DNA from: an uncultured Sulfitobacter sp.
GTDB lineage: Bacteria; Pseudomonadota; Alphaproteobacteria; Rhodobacterales; Rhodobacteraceae
Length of the DNA: 64,000 nucleotides
Assembly (NCBI RefSeq): GCF_947497275.1
Contig: NZ_CANMFS010000012.1
Span: 1-64,000 of the forward strand
Direction of reading: 5' to 3'
In this document: positions 55,152 through 64,000 of the stretch, piece by piece
Position numbering within the stretch: the stretch's first letter is position 1
Layout: each line of letters begins with the position of its first letter
Translations under genes and position numbers: made by a program
Notes under the pieces: generated by a model
What the model saw: the letters and a program-made list of their open reading frames with translations, nothing else
What the model was told of the DNA's origin: nothing
Databases searched by the model: none

Positions 55152-55221
55152 GGCCGGGCGGCGTGCGAATTGCACCGCCCTGCATGAGTTGCTATGCGGG
55201 TCAAAATTTAGGAATTCAGGC

Positions 55222-57474
55222 ATGTCTCCAGGCTCGGCAGTGGCGCGCGCGATGCGGTTTTCGCGCATCTTCTTTCTGACACCACAGGAACACGCAGCGA
55301 TGAGGGCGGGTCGCGACAGCGGGCTGTTCGATCCGGTCTATTACGCCGGCGCCTATCCGCAGATCCATGCGCTGTTCCGGCCCTTCCTGCTGCGCCACTA
55401 TGTCGTCTACGGCGAACGCATGGGATATCGGCCCAATCCCGATTTCTCGCCCTCGGCCTATCTGCGCTATAATCCGGACGTCGCGTCGGAGGGGACCTCG
55501 CCGTTCCTGCATTACGCCCGCTCGGGCCACAAGGAGGCGCGCATTACCAAGGAACTGCCCAAGGTCGAGGAGCTGCCGGAAGTGCTGGCCCCCAAGCTGC
55601 GCTTTGATCCCGACCGCCCGCGCGCCGATGTGGCGATCGTGATGCACATCTATTATCCCGACCTGTGGCCCGAATTCAAAGCTAAGATCGACAGCCTGGA
55701 CATCGCGCACGACCTTTATGTCACGCTGACCTACCGCGGCGACGAGACCGAAGAACTGGCCCGCGAGATCCGCGCCGATTTGCCACAGGCCACCGTGGTC
55801 CCGCTTGAAAACCGCGGACGCGACATCCTGCCGTTTCTGGCGCTGGTGAACGCGGGCGCGCTGACCGGGTACAAAGCGGTCTGCAAGATCCACACCAAGA
55901 AGTCACCGCATCGCGAGGACGGCGAGAAATGGCGCCGCCATCTGATCGACGGCGTGCTGCCCGATGAGGGTCTGCAAGGCCTCTTAGAGACGTTTATCGC
56001 CGATGACAAAGCCTCGTTCTGGGTCGCCGACGGGCAGCATTTCAACGATACGAAATGGTGGGGCAGCAATTTCGAGATCACGCGCAGCCTGCTGCGCCGG
56101 ATCGAGGTGGACATCTCTTCCAGGCGGCTGTCGTTTCCGGCCGGGTCAATCTATTGGATGAAGCCCACAATCGTGGATCTGCTGCGCGCGATGAAGCTGC
56201 AAACCGAACAGTTCGATCCCGAAATGGCGCAGGTCGACGGCACGCTGGCGCACGCGCTCGAACGCGCGATGGGATTTTTGTCCGATGCCGCCGATCTGGA
56301 AATCCGCCAGACCACGCAGGTGGCGCAGATGCGCGCGGGACAGCTGAAATCAGGCTCTGACACGGGCGAAATGACGACGCCCGCCTTCGTCAGCGCGTTC
56401 TATCTGCCGCAGTTCCATCCGATCCCCGAGAACGACGCCTGGTGGGGCAAGGGATTCACTGAATGGCGCGGCACCGTCGCCGCACAGCCGATGTACCAGG
56501 GCCACATCCAGCCCTTGCTGCCCACCGATCTGGGCTATTACGATCTGCGCGCCACCGAAGTCATGGGCGAACAGGCCGCACTGGCGCGCGGCGCGGGGAT
56601 CGACGCATTCTGTGTCTATCACTACTGGTTCGACGGCAAACGCGTGCTGGAAACCCCGCTCGACAAGCTGCTGGAGAGACCCGAGGTCGATTTCCCGTTC
56701 TACCTGTGCTGGGCCAACGAAAGCTGGCGGCGCAACTGGGACGGGCTGTCAGGGACCGTCCTGCTGGAGCAGACCTACCGCGACGGGTTCGAACAGGCGC
56801 TGGTCGACGACAGCCTGAAATACATGAACGATCCGCGCTACATGCGCCCCGACGGGACGCGGCCCCGTTTTGTCATCTACCGCCCAGAGGACATGCCCGA
56901 TCCGGCCGGCAGTGTCGCGCGAATGCGCGAGGCCTGGCGCGCGGCGGGCATCGGCGAGGTCGAACTGGGTGCGGTGTGCTTCCACGTCGACGGCGAGAAT
57001 CCGGTCGCGGACGATCTGTTCGACTTCTGGATCGAGATGCCGCCGCACGGGATCGTGACGCCCGACGACTATCTGTTCGGCGGCCCCGAAGGCAACACGA
57101 TGGGGCGCAAGGTGCACACCGGCTTCCGCGGGCTGGTCTACGACTATAACAAGGTGATCGAGAATTCGGTGTCGAAGGCCTATGTCAAAGGGCTGCCCCA
57201 TAATACGATCTGCGGCGTGATGCCCAGTTGGGACAACTCCGCGCGGCGCGGATTCCAGGCGCATATGGCCTATGGCGCGAACCCCGCGCGCTTCGGTGTC
57301 TGGCTCGACGCGTTAAAGCGGCACCGGATCGCCGGCTCCTACCGCCGCGAATTGTTCGTGAACGCATGGAACGAATGGGCCGAAAAGGCGGTGATGGAGC
57401 CGAATTCGGTCTACGGTGATATGGCGCTGCGTGTACTGGCGCAAAAAACAGGTAAGGAACACGGTGATGTCTAA
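55222..57474 (+). CDS. RgpF-like and GH99-like (WbsX) bifunctional glycan protein with YPDV module
   Basis: 750 residues from ATG 55222 (TTAGGA upstream). Residues about 25-115 hold YPDV modules (YLRYNPDVASEGTSPFLHYARSG). About 130-380 match rhamnan synthesis protein F, with VMHIYYPDLW, ENRGRDILPFL and KIHTKKSPH. About 390-740 match the GH99-like WbsX family, with FYLPQFHPIPENDAWWGKGFTEW, YHYWFDGKRVLE and NAWNEWAE. Such proteins are found in O-antigen and rhamnan clusters and probably transfer or trim rhamnose-containing glycan. It overlaps the next gene by 8 bp. Confidence 0.87.
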   Translation: MSPGSAVARAMRFSRIFFLTPQEHAAMRAGRDSGLFDPVYYAGAYPQIHALFRPFLLRHYVVYGERMGYRPNPDFSPSAYLRYNPDVASEGTSPFLHYARSGHKEARITKELPKVEELPEVLAPKLRFDPDRPRADVAIVMHIYYPDLWPEFKAKIDSLDIAHDLYVTLTYRGDETEELAREIRADLPQATVVPLENRGRDILPFLALVNAGALTGYKAVCKIHTKKSPHREDGEKWRRHLIDGVLPDEGLQGLLETFIADDKASFWVADGQHFNDTKWWGSNFEITRSLLRRIEVDISSRRLSFPAGSIYWMKPTIVDLLRAMKLQTEQFDPEMAQVDGTLAHALERAMGFLSDAADLEIRQTTQVAQMRAGQLKSGSDTGEMTTPAFVSAFYLPQFHPIPENDAWWGKGFTEWRGTVAAQPMYQGHIQPLLPTDLGYYDLRATEVMGEQAALARGAGIDAFCVYHYWFDGKRVLETPLDKLLERPEVDFPFYLCWANESWRRNWDGLSGTVLLEQTYRDGFEQALVDDSLKYMNDPRYMRPDGTRPRFVIYRPEDMPDPAGSVARMREAWRAAGIGEVELGAVCFHVDGENPVADDLFDFWIEMPPHGIVTPDDYLFGGPEGNTMGRKVHTGFRGLVYDYNKVIENSVSKAYVKGLPHNTICGVMPSWDNSARRGFQAHMAYGANPARFGVWLDALKRHRIAGSYRRELFVNAWNEWAEKAVMEPNSVYGDMALRVLAQKTGKEHGDV

Positions 57475-58468
57475 AGTCGTCCTGCACATCGGCACGCACA
57501 AAACGGCCACCACCACCATTCAGGACATGTTTCACAAGAACGCGCCCCTGCTGGAAAAGCACGGGCTGATCTATCCGCGCATCGGTCGGGTAACGGGGCA
57601 TCACGGGCTGGCCTACGACTGGTCGGCGCTGCCCCCGGTCTACAAGCTCGACTCCAGCAGCCTCGACGCTTTCGGCTGGATCGCGCGGGAATATGCCGAC
57701 CGCGACGCCACCGTTTTTCTCAGCTCCGAAGAGTTTTCACGCGACAACCCCAAGGCATCGGTGGATTTCGCCGCCGTGCGCGAACGGCTGGCACCCTTCG
57801 ACGAGATCGAGGTGATCTGCGTGCTGCGCACCCAATGGCAGTTCATCCAGTCGATCTATCTGGAGTTGAGCCGGCGCAACAACCCGCCGCGCCCGTCGAC
57901 GATCGCCAAGCCCGCGATCGAAAAGGGCACGTCGATGGGGCTGGCGGTGGATTACAACCTGATCCTCGACCGGCTGGAAAAGGTGTTCGCGCCCGAGGAA
58001 ATCACCCTGCTGGACTTCAAGACCTGCAGCCAGGCCGAGGGCCGGATCATCGGCACGTTGCTGCGCCATCTCGATATCGACCTGAAGGCGGAGGCGCTGG
58101 AACTGGTCAACGACGGGGTCTCGAACAAATCGCCGCATCCGCTGGCCACGTGGATCAGCAATGTCGCGGTCGAACCGGCAAGCGCGCCCGACTGGCTGTT
58201 GGCCCATGCGACGGCGGTGTTCAAGGAGGAGGCGAAGGAGAACGACGTTCCCTGCCTTTTCACCCAGAACGAATTCAAGACGATGGCAGAGCATTTCGGA
58301 CCCCTCAACGCGCGTCTCGAAGAACGCCGCCGCGCCGTTCAGCCCGATTTCCGCATCTCCGAACCCGACGGCGATGCGATCACGCTTTACCGCAACCAGA
58401 CCAAGCAATCGGTCTGGAACAAGCTGGCCCGGCGATTGGCCCTGGAGCGGATGAAGACGGAAAAATAA
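57467..58468 (+). CDS. Sulfotransferase-like protein
   Basis: 333 residues from the ATG overlapping the previous stop. HIGTHKTATTTIQ near the N-terminus is the PAPS 5'-phosphosulfate loop, and VICVLRTQWQFIQSIYLE (about 118-135) fits the 3'-phosphate binding strand and helix. It would transfer sulfate from PAPS to a carbohydrate. Translational coupling to the RgpF/GH99-like gene suggests that the rhamnan-like glycan is sulfated. PAPS synthesis genes are not in the window. Confidence 0.78.
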   Translation: MSKVVLHIGTHKTATTTIQDMFHKNAPLLEKHGLIYPRIGRVTGHHGLAYDWSALPPVYKLDSSSLDAFGWIAREYADRDATVFLSSEEFSRDNPKASVDFAAVRERLAPFDEIEVICVLRTQWQFIQSIYLELSRRNNPPRPSTIAKPAIEKGTSMGLAVDYNLILDRLEKVFAPEEITLLDFKTCSQAEGRIIGTLLRHLDIDLKAEALELVNDGVSNKSPHPLATWISNVAVEPASAPDWLLAHATAVFKEEAKENDVPCLFTQNEFKTMAEHFGPLNARLEERRRAVQPDFRISEPDGDAITLYRNQTKQSVWNKLARRLALERMKTEK

Positions 58469-58507
58469 GTGCCTCCGCACAGGCCCCCATCAGACAGGAC
58501 CACAGTG

Positions 58508-59992
58508 ATGATCAAACCGCGCGCCAAGGTCGCACCGAACACCTGGGAATTCCTGCGCGACCCGATGATCGCGCCCACGGGGTTTCGCGAATACGACGCC
58601 CGCTGGCAGTATCCGCAAGGCATCAACCTGCCGGGCATGACGGCGCTGGGGCTGGGGCTTGGCACGCAGATGCGCCGCCGCGGGATCGCGCCCGTGATCG
58701 CCGTGGGCAACGATTACCGCGACTATTCGCTGTCGATCAAGAACGCGCTGATGCTGGGTCTGATGCAGGCGGGCATCGCGGTGCGCGACATCGGGCCCGC
58801 CCTGTCGCCGATGGCTTATTTCGCACAGTTCCACCTGGACGCGCCGGCGGTGGCGATGGTCACGGCAAGCCACAATCCCAACGGCTGGACCGGCGTGAAG
58901 ATGGGGTTCGAGCGTCCGCTGACCCACGGCCCCGACGAGATGGCGGAATTGCGCGACATCGTTCTGAACGGGGAAGGGGAGGCGCATCCGGGCGGCAGTT
59001 ACGAGTTTGTCGAGGGAGTGCGCGAGGCCTATCTTGACGATCTGGTGGGCGATTTCCGCATGACACGCCCTTTGAAGGTGGTCTGCGCCACCGGCAACGG
59101 CACCGCGTCGGCCTTTGCGCCCGAGCTGTTGCGCCGTCTCGGCGTCGAGGTGGTCGAGAGCCACAACGAGCTGGATTACACCTTCCCGCACTACAACCCC
59201 AACCCCGAAGCGATGGAGATGCTGCACGACATGAGCGCCCGCGTCGCCGCCTCGGGGGCGGATTTCGCGCTGGGGTTCGACGGCGACGGCGACCGCTGCG
59301 GCGTGGTCGACGACGACGGCGAGGAAATATTCGCCGACAAGATGGGCGTCATCTTGGCGCGCGATCTGTCGCGGATCTATCCCAACGCGACCTTCGTGGC
59401 GGATGTGAAGTCGACCGGGCTGTTCGCCTCCGATCCGGTGCTCAGGGCAAACGGAGCCCACGCCGATTACTGGAAAACCGGCCACAGCCACATGAAGCGC
59501 CGGGTACACGCGCTTGGCGCGCTGGCGGGGTTCGAGAAATCGGGCCACTACTTTCTGGCCGAACCGATCGGGCGCGGCTATGACTGCGGGATGCGCGTGG
59601 CGGTCGAGATCTGCAAGCTGATGGACCGCAACCCGGACATGAAGATGTCGGACCTGCGCCGCGCCCTGCCGCACACATGGGCCACGCCCACGATGTCGCC
59701 CTATGCCGCCGACGAAGATAAATACGACATCTTTGCGCGGATCGTGGCCAAGCTTGAAGGCATGACGGAAATCGCGGGCTGCAAGGTGGCGCAGGTGGTG
59801 ACCGTCAATGGCGCGCGCGTGATCCTCGACAACGGCTCGTGGGGGCTGGTGCGCGCCTCGTCGAACACGCCCAATCTGGTGGTGGTTTGCGAAAGCGCGC
59901 AGTCCGAAGCAGAGCTGCGTGCGATCTTCAAGGCACTCGACGACGTGATCCGTACCGAGCCGGGCGTGGGAGACTACGACCAGACGTTCTGA
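58508..59992 (+). CDS. manB: Phosphomannomutase/phosphoglucomutase
   Basis: 494 residues from ATG 58508. The phosphoserine loop TASHNPNGWTGVK (serine near 121), the metal loop GFDGDGDRCG (near 258) and the sugar loop EKSGHYF are intact. It belongs to the alpha-phosphohexomutase family (AlgC/ManB) and would give mannose-1-phosphate for the ManC at 17820 or glucose-1-phosphate for RmlA. It follows the sulfotransferase after 39 bp. Confidence 0.9.
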   Translation: MIKPRAKVAPNTWEFLRDPMIAPTGFREYDARWQYPQGINLPGMTALGLGLGTQMRRRGIAPVIAVGNDYRDYSLSIKNALMLGLMQAGIAVRDIGPALSPMAYFAQFHLDAPAVAMVTASHNPNGWTGVKMGFERPLTHGPDEMAELRDIVLNGEGEAHPGGSYEFVEGVREAYLDDLVGDFRMTRPLKVVCATGNGTASAFAPELLRRLGVEVVESHNELDYTFPHYNPNPEAMEMLHDMSARVAASGADFALGFDGDGDRCGVVDDDGEEIFADKMGVILARDLSRIYPNATFVADVKSTGLFASDPVLRANGAHADYWKTGHSHMKRRVHALGALAGFEKSGHYFLAEPIGRGYDCGMRVAVEICKLMDRNPDMKMSDLRRALPHTWATPTMSPYAADEDKYDIFARIVAKLEGMTEIAGCKVAQVVTVNGARVILDNGSWGLVRASSNTPNLVVVCESAQSEAELRAIFKALDDVIRTEPGVGDYDQTF

Positions 59993-60060
59993 AAAGCGGC
60001 CCTGATACGGGGTATTGAAGGTGTATTTTTAACATAATCTACCTTATAGATACAGCTTAC

Positions 60061-60888
60061 ATGAAGACGATCGTGACGGCATGCATGCTCACCCTTCTGT
60101 CGCTTTCACAGGCGGCGGCGCAGGATGCGCGGCCCGATACCGGTTTCTTGCACGGCAGCGGATTCAGGCCCGCGTATGACGCGGTCTGCGGTCTGGGGTC
60201 TGCGATAGGCGACGGATGCACGGCCATTCGGGCGCGCGACATCGTCGACGCCGAAGGCTGGCCGTGGCGGGCCATCGGGCGGGTCAATTTCGCGGGCATC
60301 CGGACCCGGCAACACTGTACCGGCACGCTGGTCGCGCCGCGTGTCGTGCTCACGGCGGCGCATTGCCTTTACAGCTATCCGCGCAGAATGTGGATCCAGC
60401 CGCACAGCATTACCTTCGTTGCAGGCTACCAGCGCGGCGGCGGTGTCGCGGTGTCGCGCGGGCTCCGCTTTGTGCTGGATGAGGGGCAGGACACCGCCAG
60501 CCGTGATTTTCGCGCCACCCCCGATACCGACTGGGCGCTGGTGATCCTCGAAGATCCCATAGGCCATGAGGTCGGGTTTCTGGACCTCGCAATACAGGTA
60601 CCGGCGGGGGCGGGTTTCATGCTTGCGGGCTACGCCGGTCTGCGCCCCGAGGTGCTGTCGGTGGCGCGCGAGTGCGGGACGCCGCTGGCGGGCGTGCCCG
60701 CTGCGGTGATGCTGCGCTGCGCCGCGATGCAGGGCGATTCCGGCGCGCCGGTTCTCGTGCGGCAAGGCGGCGGCTACGCGGTCGCGGGGGTGTTCTCGTC
60801 GGTCATGACGCGGGGCGAAGATGTCTTCAGCCTCGCGATCGCGCCTTCCGCATTCCGTGACGCGGTATCGCAGGTCCGGCAGGAATAG
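60061..60888 (+). CDS. Secreted trypsin-like serine protease
   Basis: 275 residues. A signal peptide (MKTIVTACMLTLLSLSQAAAQ, cut after AAA-Q) gives export to the periplasm or outside. The S1 catalytic triad is His101 in TAAHC, Asp157 in the DTDWALVIL segment and Ser227 in QGDSGAPV. The protease family includes roseobacter proteins of unknown target. It has no operon partner. The AT-rich 68 bp upstream probably hold its promoter. Confidence 0.88.
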   Translation: MKTIVTACMLTLLSLSQAAAQDARPDTGFLHGSGFRPAYDAVCGLGSAIGDGCTAIRARDIVDAEGWPWRAIGRVNFAGIRTRQHCTGTLVAPRVVLTAAHCLYSYPRRMWIQPHSITFVAGYQRGGGVAVSRGLRFVLDEGQDTASRDFRATPDTDWALVILEDPIGHEVGFLDLAIQVPAGAGFMLAGYAGLRPEVLSVARECGTPLAGVPAAVMLRCAAMQGDSGAPVLVRQGGGYAVAGVFSSVMTRGEDVFSLAIAPSAFRDAVSQVRQE

Positions 60889-61469
60889 CGCGAAATCATC
60901 AATTTGACGCCCCCGCTGACGTTTGCCCGATCCACCTTCCCACAGAGCTTTGGCAAAATGACATACACCAAATTCATGCAAGATTGCGCAGCGACCAGAT
61001 CCGCCCGGAAAATGACGAAACCGAATCCGCGATCGGTATCCTGCCGACCTGCGAAATTCTGCCGAATGACACTTGGGTATCCAGGGCACCATGGCGACCG
61101 ATTATCTCGTCGGTCAGGGCAACAACCCGGTGGCCGGTGGCGACGGAAAAATCATCCATCACCGGCGTCTGCGGTCTGGATGTCCTGAAGGGGGGGCGGC
61201 AACATTCTCATCGGCAACACCACCCAGCTGAGCGGCGTTGTTTCGGTGACGGGCAGCAAGGCCGGAGAATATCCCGTAACGTTTCCTTTCCCCCGATTAC
61301 CGCTCTGGATCCCTTCCATGGCCCCACAAGCTGAGCTGCCCGACGGAAGGGGCGGCGGTCCGTACGGTGACAGGTGAGGTCCGGCCAATCCATCCTGGCG
61401 GACCCGGATCCCTTGAAATTGGCATGATGACCTTAGATTAGGGCTTTCATACCAATCAACGAGATCCCC
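60889..61469. other. 581-bp non-coding stretch
   Basis: Several short frames run through it on both strands, but none has a family match or a good start. The composition is like coding DNA, and one frame around 61090-61140 starts MATDYLVGQGNN before breaking off, so it may be the remains of a deleted gene. No clear regulatory sites. Confidence 0.4.
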
Positions 61470-61730
61470 ATGGCCCAGATCGAAAAGAACAGCCTCGGCT
61501 TTCTGATCACCGACACCGCGCGCCTGCTGCGCAAGACTATCGCTCGCCAGATCGAAGGAGCGGGCGCGGCGCCGCTTTCCTTGGTGGCGCAGGCCGGCCA
61601 GAGGGGGCGCATGACGGCGATGGGAGGCGTGAGGCTGGCCCACCGGGAGGCGTTTCGCCGCATCGCTCTCACCCTGCGCACCAATCCGGGCTACGCGCGC
61701 CAGACCCCACCGGAAACCTCGCCCGCATGA
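61470..61730 (+). pseudogene. Truncated MarR-family regulator
   Basis: 86 residues. LGFLITDTARLLRKTIARQIE is the usual N-terminal helix of MarR regulators, but the winged helix is missing and the rest is too short (family about 150 residues). It seems to carry an internal deletion, so it can no longer bind DNA. Its end overlaps the start of the efflux pump by 4 bp; loss of the regulator may leave that pump unregulated. Confidence 0.7.
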
Positions 61731-63022
61731 CCCCTCGCCCGATCATGTCAGAGCGCCGCGTCAGCCTTCTGGGCGCGATGCTGGTGGCCATCGGACCGGT
61801 GTCGATGGCGCTCTATACCCCTGCGATGACAGACATCGTGACCGCTTTCGGCTCTACGCAGGCGGTCGTGAAGATGACGCTGACGCTTTATTTCGGCGGC
61901 TTCGCCTTTGCACAGCTTCTGGCGGGGCCGCTGTCGGACGTGTTGGGGCGGCGCCCCGTCACGATCGCCTTCATGCTGCTCTATTGCGCCGGCAGCCTGC
62001 TGGCCCTCTTCGCGCCGACCGTCGGTGTGCTGATCTTCGCGCGCTTCATCCAGGGGGCCGGGGCCTCCGTCGGGGTCGCCACATCGCGCGCACTGGTGCG
62101 CGATCTGTTCACCCGCGACCAATCCTCGCGGATCATGAACCTGATCGGCATCGTGCTGGCGCTCGGGCCGGCCTTTGCGCCAACGCTGGGGGGTCTGGTG
62201 CTGTGGGTCTTCGGCTGGCGCGCGCTGTTCGTCACGATGCTCTTGCTCGGGATCGGGGTGATCGCGGTCGTGTATTTCGCCATGTCCGAAACCGTGATCG
62301 CCGACCGCAGGCGCCTGAACGTGCGCGCGCTGGCCGGCAGCTACCGCGACGTCCTGTCGAACGGGCATTTCCTGACCGCCACGGGGGTGATCGCCGGTGC
62401 GCTCGGCGCGATCTATGCACAGGCGACCTTCCTGCCCTTCATCCTGATGAACGGTCTGGGGCTGAGCCCGCAGCAGTTCGGCCTTGCCATGCTGGCGCAG
62501 TCGGGCAGCTTTTTCGCCGCATCACTGGCGGTGCGCAGCTTGATCATCCGCGTCGGCGCGGACCGGCTGGTGGCGCCGGGGCTGGCGACCATCCTTCTGG
62601 GGTCGCTCGGAACCGCGTCGCTTTTGCTGTGGCCGCCCAGCTTTGCGCACGTCATGGTGCCGGTCGCGATCTATGCCTGCGGCATCGCCTTCGTGATGCC
62701 CGCGATGTCCACCGCCGCCCTGGCCCCCTTCACCCGGACTGCCGGTGCCGCCGCCGCCCTGATGGGCTTTTTCCAGATGGGCGCGGGCTTGCTCATGGGC
62801 AGCCTCGGCGCGTTGGTCGGCGACACGCTGGTCGCGATGGCGGTGTTCATCCCGATGATGGGGCTTGGCGCGTGCCTGTCCTATCTTCTGCACCTGCGGA
62901 TCAGGGATGACGGGCCTGCCGCCCCGGTCCCTGCCGCCCAGTCCTGTGCCGCAGCCGCACCGGGCCCGCGCACCGCGCGAACCGTGATCGCCCCCACGCC
63001 GGCGATGAAGAACGTCCCGTAG
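61727..63022 (+). CDS. Bcr/CflA-type MFS efflux transporter
   Basis: 431 residues with twelve hydrophobic segments. LAGPLSDVLGRRPV is the loop 2-3 signature of the major facilitator family, and ALYTPAMTDIVTAFG with RFIQGAGASVGVATSRALVRD is typical of the Bcr/CflA drug-resistance group. It likely exports small toxic molecules by proton antiport. It is coupled to the broken MarR gene. The last 40 residues are Ala/Pro-rich. Confidence 0.88.
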   Translation: MTPRPIMSERRVSLLGAMLVAIGPVSMALYTPAMTDIVTAFGSTQAVVKMTLTLYFGGFAFAQLLAGPLSDVLGRRPVTIAFMLLYCAGSLLALFAPTVGVLIFARFIQGAGASVGVATSRALVRDLFTRDQSSRIMNLIGIVLALGPAFAPTLGGLVLWVFGWRALFVTMLLLGIGVIAVVYFAMSETVIADRRRLNVRALAGSYRDVLSNGHFLTATGVIAGALGAIYAQATFLPFILMNGLGLSPQQFGLAMLAQSGSFFAASLAVRSLIIRVGADRLVAPGLATILLGSLGTASLLLWPPSFAHVMVPVAIYACGIAFVMPAMSTAALAPFTRTAGAAAALMGFFQMGAGLLMGSLGALVGDTLVAMAVFIPMMGLGACLSYLLHLRIRDDGPAAPVPAAQSCAAAAPGPRTARTVIAPTPAMKNVP

Positions 63023-63112
63023 CCGCGCGCCGTCCCCCTTCCCTGTCGCCCGTATCTGGTACTTTGACGTCGGGCGCGCTATCTGCGCAGGGCGCACCTC
63101 GAAGGAGCCTTC

Positions 63113-64000
63113 ATGTCCCGGACACCTGATAATCCAGATCCAAGCCTCAGCCTTGCCGCCGCGCGCCGCGTGCTGCGCATCGAGGCCGACGCGCTGAGCC
63201 TGCTGGAACGCGACCTGCCGCCCGATTTCGCGCCCGCCGTGGCGGCCATTCTGGCCAGCCCGGGCCGGGTGATCGTATCGGGCATCGGCAAATCGGGCCA
63301 CATCGGCCACAAGATCGCGGCCACCCTCGCCTCTACCGGCACGCCCGCCTATTTCGTCCACGGCGCCGAAGCGAGCCACGGCGATCTGGGCATGGTGGGG
63401 CGCGCGGACGTGTGCATCCTGATCTCCAATTCCGGCGAGACGGCGGAGCTGCGCGATCTGGTTTATCACACGCAGCGGTTCTCGATCCCGATGATCGGCA
63501 TCTCGTCGAACCCCGACAGCACCCTGATGAAGGCAGCCGATTTTCGCCTTACCCTGCCAAAGGCGCCCGAAGCCTGCGCCATCGGCATGGCCCCCACCAC
63601 CTCGACCACGCTGACGCTGGCGTTGGGCGATGCGCTGGCCGTGGCGCTGATGGAACAGCGCGGTTTCGTCGCCGAGGATTACGGCGTGTTCCATCCGGGC
63701 GGCAAGCTGGGCGCGCAGATGCGCCGCGTGTCCGACCTGATGCACGGCGGGAGCGAGATGCCGCTGCTGCCCGCCGACGCCACGATGGAAGATACCCTGC
63801 TCGAGATGACCTCGAAAAGCTTCGGCATCGGGGTGCTGGTGTCGGACGGGCGCATCGCGGGCGTGATCACCGACGGCGACTTGCGGCGCAACATGGAAGG
63901 GTTGATGGGCCGGCGCGCCATCGACATCGCCACCCGCGATCCGCTGACCGTGCCGCCCGATATGCTGGCCCCCGAGGCGCTGGCGCTTTTGAACGCGCGC
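63113..64000 (+). CDS. kpsF: Arabinose-5-phosphate isomerase, KpsF/GutQ (3' end beyond window)
   Basis: 296 residues visible, open to the window edge; GAAGGAG lies six bases before the ATG. A SIS domain (VIVSGIGKSGHIGHKIAATLASTG, ISNSGETAEL) and a CBS pair beginning near 205 (RVSDLMHGG, GVITDGDLRR) are typical. It makes D-arabinose-5-phosphate for KDO, the linker sugar of group 2 capsules. Together with KpsMTE this supports a KDO-linked capsule. Confidence 0.94.
   Translation, partial: MSRTPDNPDPSLSLAAARRVLRIEADALSLLERDLPPDFAPAVAAILASPGRVIVSGIGKSGHIGHKIAATLASTGTPAYFVHGAEASHGDLGMVGRADVCILISNSGETAELRDLVYHTQRFSIPMIGISSNPDSTLMKAADFRLTLPKAPEACAIGMAPTTSTTLTLALGDALAVALMEQRGFVAEDYGVFHPGGKLGAQMRRVSDLMHGGSEMPLLPADATMEDTLLEMTSKSFGIGVLVSDGRIAGVITDGDLRRNMEGLMGRRAIDIATRDPLTVPPDMLAPEALALLNAR

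Noticed and set aside
60904..61188. 94-residue plus-strand frame and a 163-residue minus-strand frame after the protease gene
   Set aside because: No recognisable motif, no ribosome site, and mutually overlapping; treated as non-coding.

Overview
The window looks like part of an extrachromosomal replicon of a marine alphaproteobacterium of the Roseobacter group (Rhodobacteraceae). The sequence shows generally high GC, a parA-parB / repA replication module (6971-10912), a complete dTDP-L-rhamnose operon, plasmid copies of glmS and glmM, RTX proteins and a KpsMTE-type capsule exporter. From established knowledge, RepA-type 'biofilm plasmids' of roseobacters typically carry the rhamnose operon and surface polysaccharide genes; assigning this molecule to that class is inference. 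No rRNA, tRNA or CRISPR array was seen. || Layout. 1-4254: two RTX surface or secreted proteins on the minus strand, the first cut by the window edge. 4359-6945: a rhamnosyltransferase-like GT2 and an asparagine-synthetase-like protein. 6971-10945: partition and replication module with two 24-bp palindromes at its flanks, 22-bp iterons and a DnaA box. 11098-14317: glmS and glmM. 14348-19259: rmlA, rmlD, rmlB, rmlC and a mannose-1-phosphate guanylyltransferase. 19547-27149: four proteins carrying 'YPDV' repeats, three of them glycosyltransferases. 27295-47710: the most unusual part, a set of non-ribosomal amide-bond ligases: a Ddl N-domain relic, a MurF-like/enolase-superfamily fusion, a TupA-like ATP-grasp, three tandem sugar-transfer-associated ATP-grasp paralogues, two near-duplicate MurF-like ligases, a CapA-like phosphoesterase, two more ATP-grasp proteins (one fused to acylphosphatase) and a second enolase-superfamily protein. 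A UDP-glucose dehydrogenase, a DUF2793 protein and an RraA-like protein lie among them. 47895-51812: an IS3 relic, an orphan ParD-like antitoxin, an APS reductase and a ParB/serine-kinase-like plus PLP-enzyme fusion. 51891-59992: capsule ABC exporter (KpsT, KpsE, KpsM), an RgpF/GH99-like protein, a sulfotransferase and a phosphomannomutase. 60061-64000: a trypsin-like protease, a broken MarR gene, a Bcr/CflA efflux pump and the start of kpsF. || How the genes may work together (inference). glmS/glmM, rmlABCD, manC/manB and ugd would supply UDP-GlcNAc, dTDP-rhamnose, GDP-mannose and UDP-glucuronate. The glycosyltransferases and RgpF-like protein would build a rhamnose-containing, possibly sulfated polysaccharide, and KpsMTE would export it. 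The Mur-like and ATP-grasp ligases, with putative epimerases and CapA, would make an amino-acid or peptide component that may be attached to uronic acids, in the manner of teichuronopeptide. The APS reductase and serine-kinase/PLP fusion may supply a sulfur-containing amino acid such as cysteate. This ligase set is my main candidate for an undescribed system.
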